Positions 13,089-13,461 of a stretch of 13,461 nucleotides of DNA are shown piece after piece (the first letter of the stretch is position 1; every line of letters starts with the position of its first letter). A model generated the notes under the pieces. That model saw only the letters and a list, made by a program, of their open reading frames with translations. It was not told the DNA's origin and ran no database searches. The DNA is from JBHIER01 sp046760705 [NCBI: bacterium]. GTDB taxonomy: Bacteria; JBHIER01; G020348925. Made by a program: the position numbers and the translations under genes. The stretch lies in the NCBI GenBank assembly GCA_046760705.1, contig JBHIER010000030.1, positions 1-13,461 of the forward strand, in the 5' to 3' direction.

Positions 13089-13461
13089 ATGGAAAAGATA
13101 AGGCGAGTGCTCTTTCAACGAAATCCCTGGTGGTTTGGAAAAGGGTTTGAGATTCCGGAAACGAAACGCAAGCTCTTTAAGTTTATTATTCGATCTCTCA
13201 GGGATGAACGGGCCTTACAGATCGTCGGCCTGCGGAGAACAGGAAAGACCGCCCTTTTACTTCAGGTCATAGAGAAACTTCTTAAGGAAGGTCTGGATCC
13301 CCGGAGAATATTATATCTATCCGTTGGCAGTATGGAATTCAGGGGGGTGGAAAATCCCATTATGGAGGGTTTCAATTACTATTACGAGGAGATTGCGCCC
13401 AAGGAGCGTAAACTTTATCTCTTTATCGATGAGGCCCATTTTTCAGATCGTTGGGCTGAGG
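13089..13461 (+). CDS. AAA_14/DUF4143-type P-loop ATPase, 3' partial
   Basis: An open frame from the ATG at 13089 to the right edge gives 124 residues with no stop. AGGG at 13081-13084 is four bases upstream. The start M-E-K-I-R-R-V-L-F-Q-R-N-P-W-W is followed by Walker A V-G-L-R-R-T-G-K-T (about residues 48-56), the L-D-P-R-R-I-L-Y-L-S strand, and Walker B L-Y-L-F-I-D-E-A-H before D-R-W-A. This matches the PF13173 ATPase that normally carries a C-terminal DUF4143 (PD-D/ExK-like) domain; that part would lie off the window. The family differs from the ATPase just upstream, so the two are neighbours rather than a tandem duplication. GC content is higher than in the preceding gene. Function in the cell is unknown for most members. 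Confidence 0.85.
   Translation, partial: MEKIRRVLFQRNPWWFGKGFEIPETKRKLFKFIIRSLRDERALQIVGLRRTGKTALLLQVIEKLLKEGLDPRRILYLSVGSMEFRGVENPIMEGFNYYYEEIAPKERKLYLFIDEAHFSDRWAE

Overview
The window is dominated by the 3' part of one very large, GC-rich gene (1-10715). It encodes at least 3570 residues of a repetitive, secreted or surface-attached protein. Its start lies off the left edge: the GTG at position 27 falls inside a repeat that is already under way. The protein is built almost entirely of Ig-like ASPM-SPD-2-Hydin (ASH, 'choice-of-anchor D') repeats. I count 27 complete typical copies, one divergent copy and one partial copy at the left edge. Nearly all are spaced by exactly 312 nt (104 residues). 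Two cohesin-like beta-sandwich modules sit cleanly between repeats. The C-terminus has three parts: a 'D..D..PPxPP' module, a fibronectin-III-like domain, and a FlgD-Ig/type-IX-like sorting domain (NYPNPFNPET...).

That sorting domain, together with long ASH arrays and cohesin-like domains, points to a member of the FCB group or a related candidate phylum (Latescibacteria, Zixibacteria, KSB1, Marinimicrobia or similar) rather than a well-studied genus. This is an inference from domain style; no marker gene is present.

At about 10716 the base composition drops abruptly to AT-rich and gene style changes to small accessory genes on the + strand. A MNT nucleotidyltransferase (10803-11153) overlaps a HEPN-domain protein (11125-11511); together they look like a HEPN/MNT toxin-antitoxin pair. 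Next come a short, highly charged coiled-coil-like protein (11581-11793) and a P-loop ATPase of the archaeal-ATPase type (PF01637-like, 11857-12990). A second, different P-loop ATPase (AAA_14/DUF4143 type) begins at 13089 and runs off the right edge.

The giant gene probably makes an extended adhesin or scaffold on the cell surface. The right-hand genes look like an accessory (toxin-antitoxin/ATPase) island placed behind it. Nothing in the sequence shows a functional link between the two halves. No tRNA, rRNA, CRISPR array or insertion sequence was seen, and no gap between genes exceeds 100 bases.
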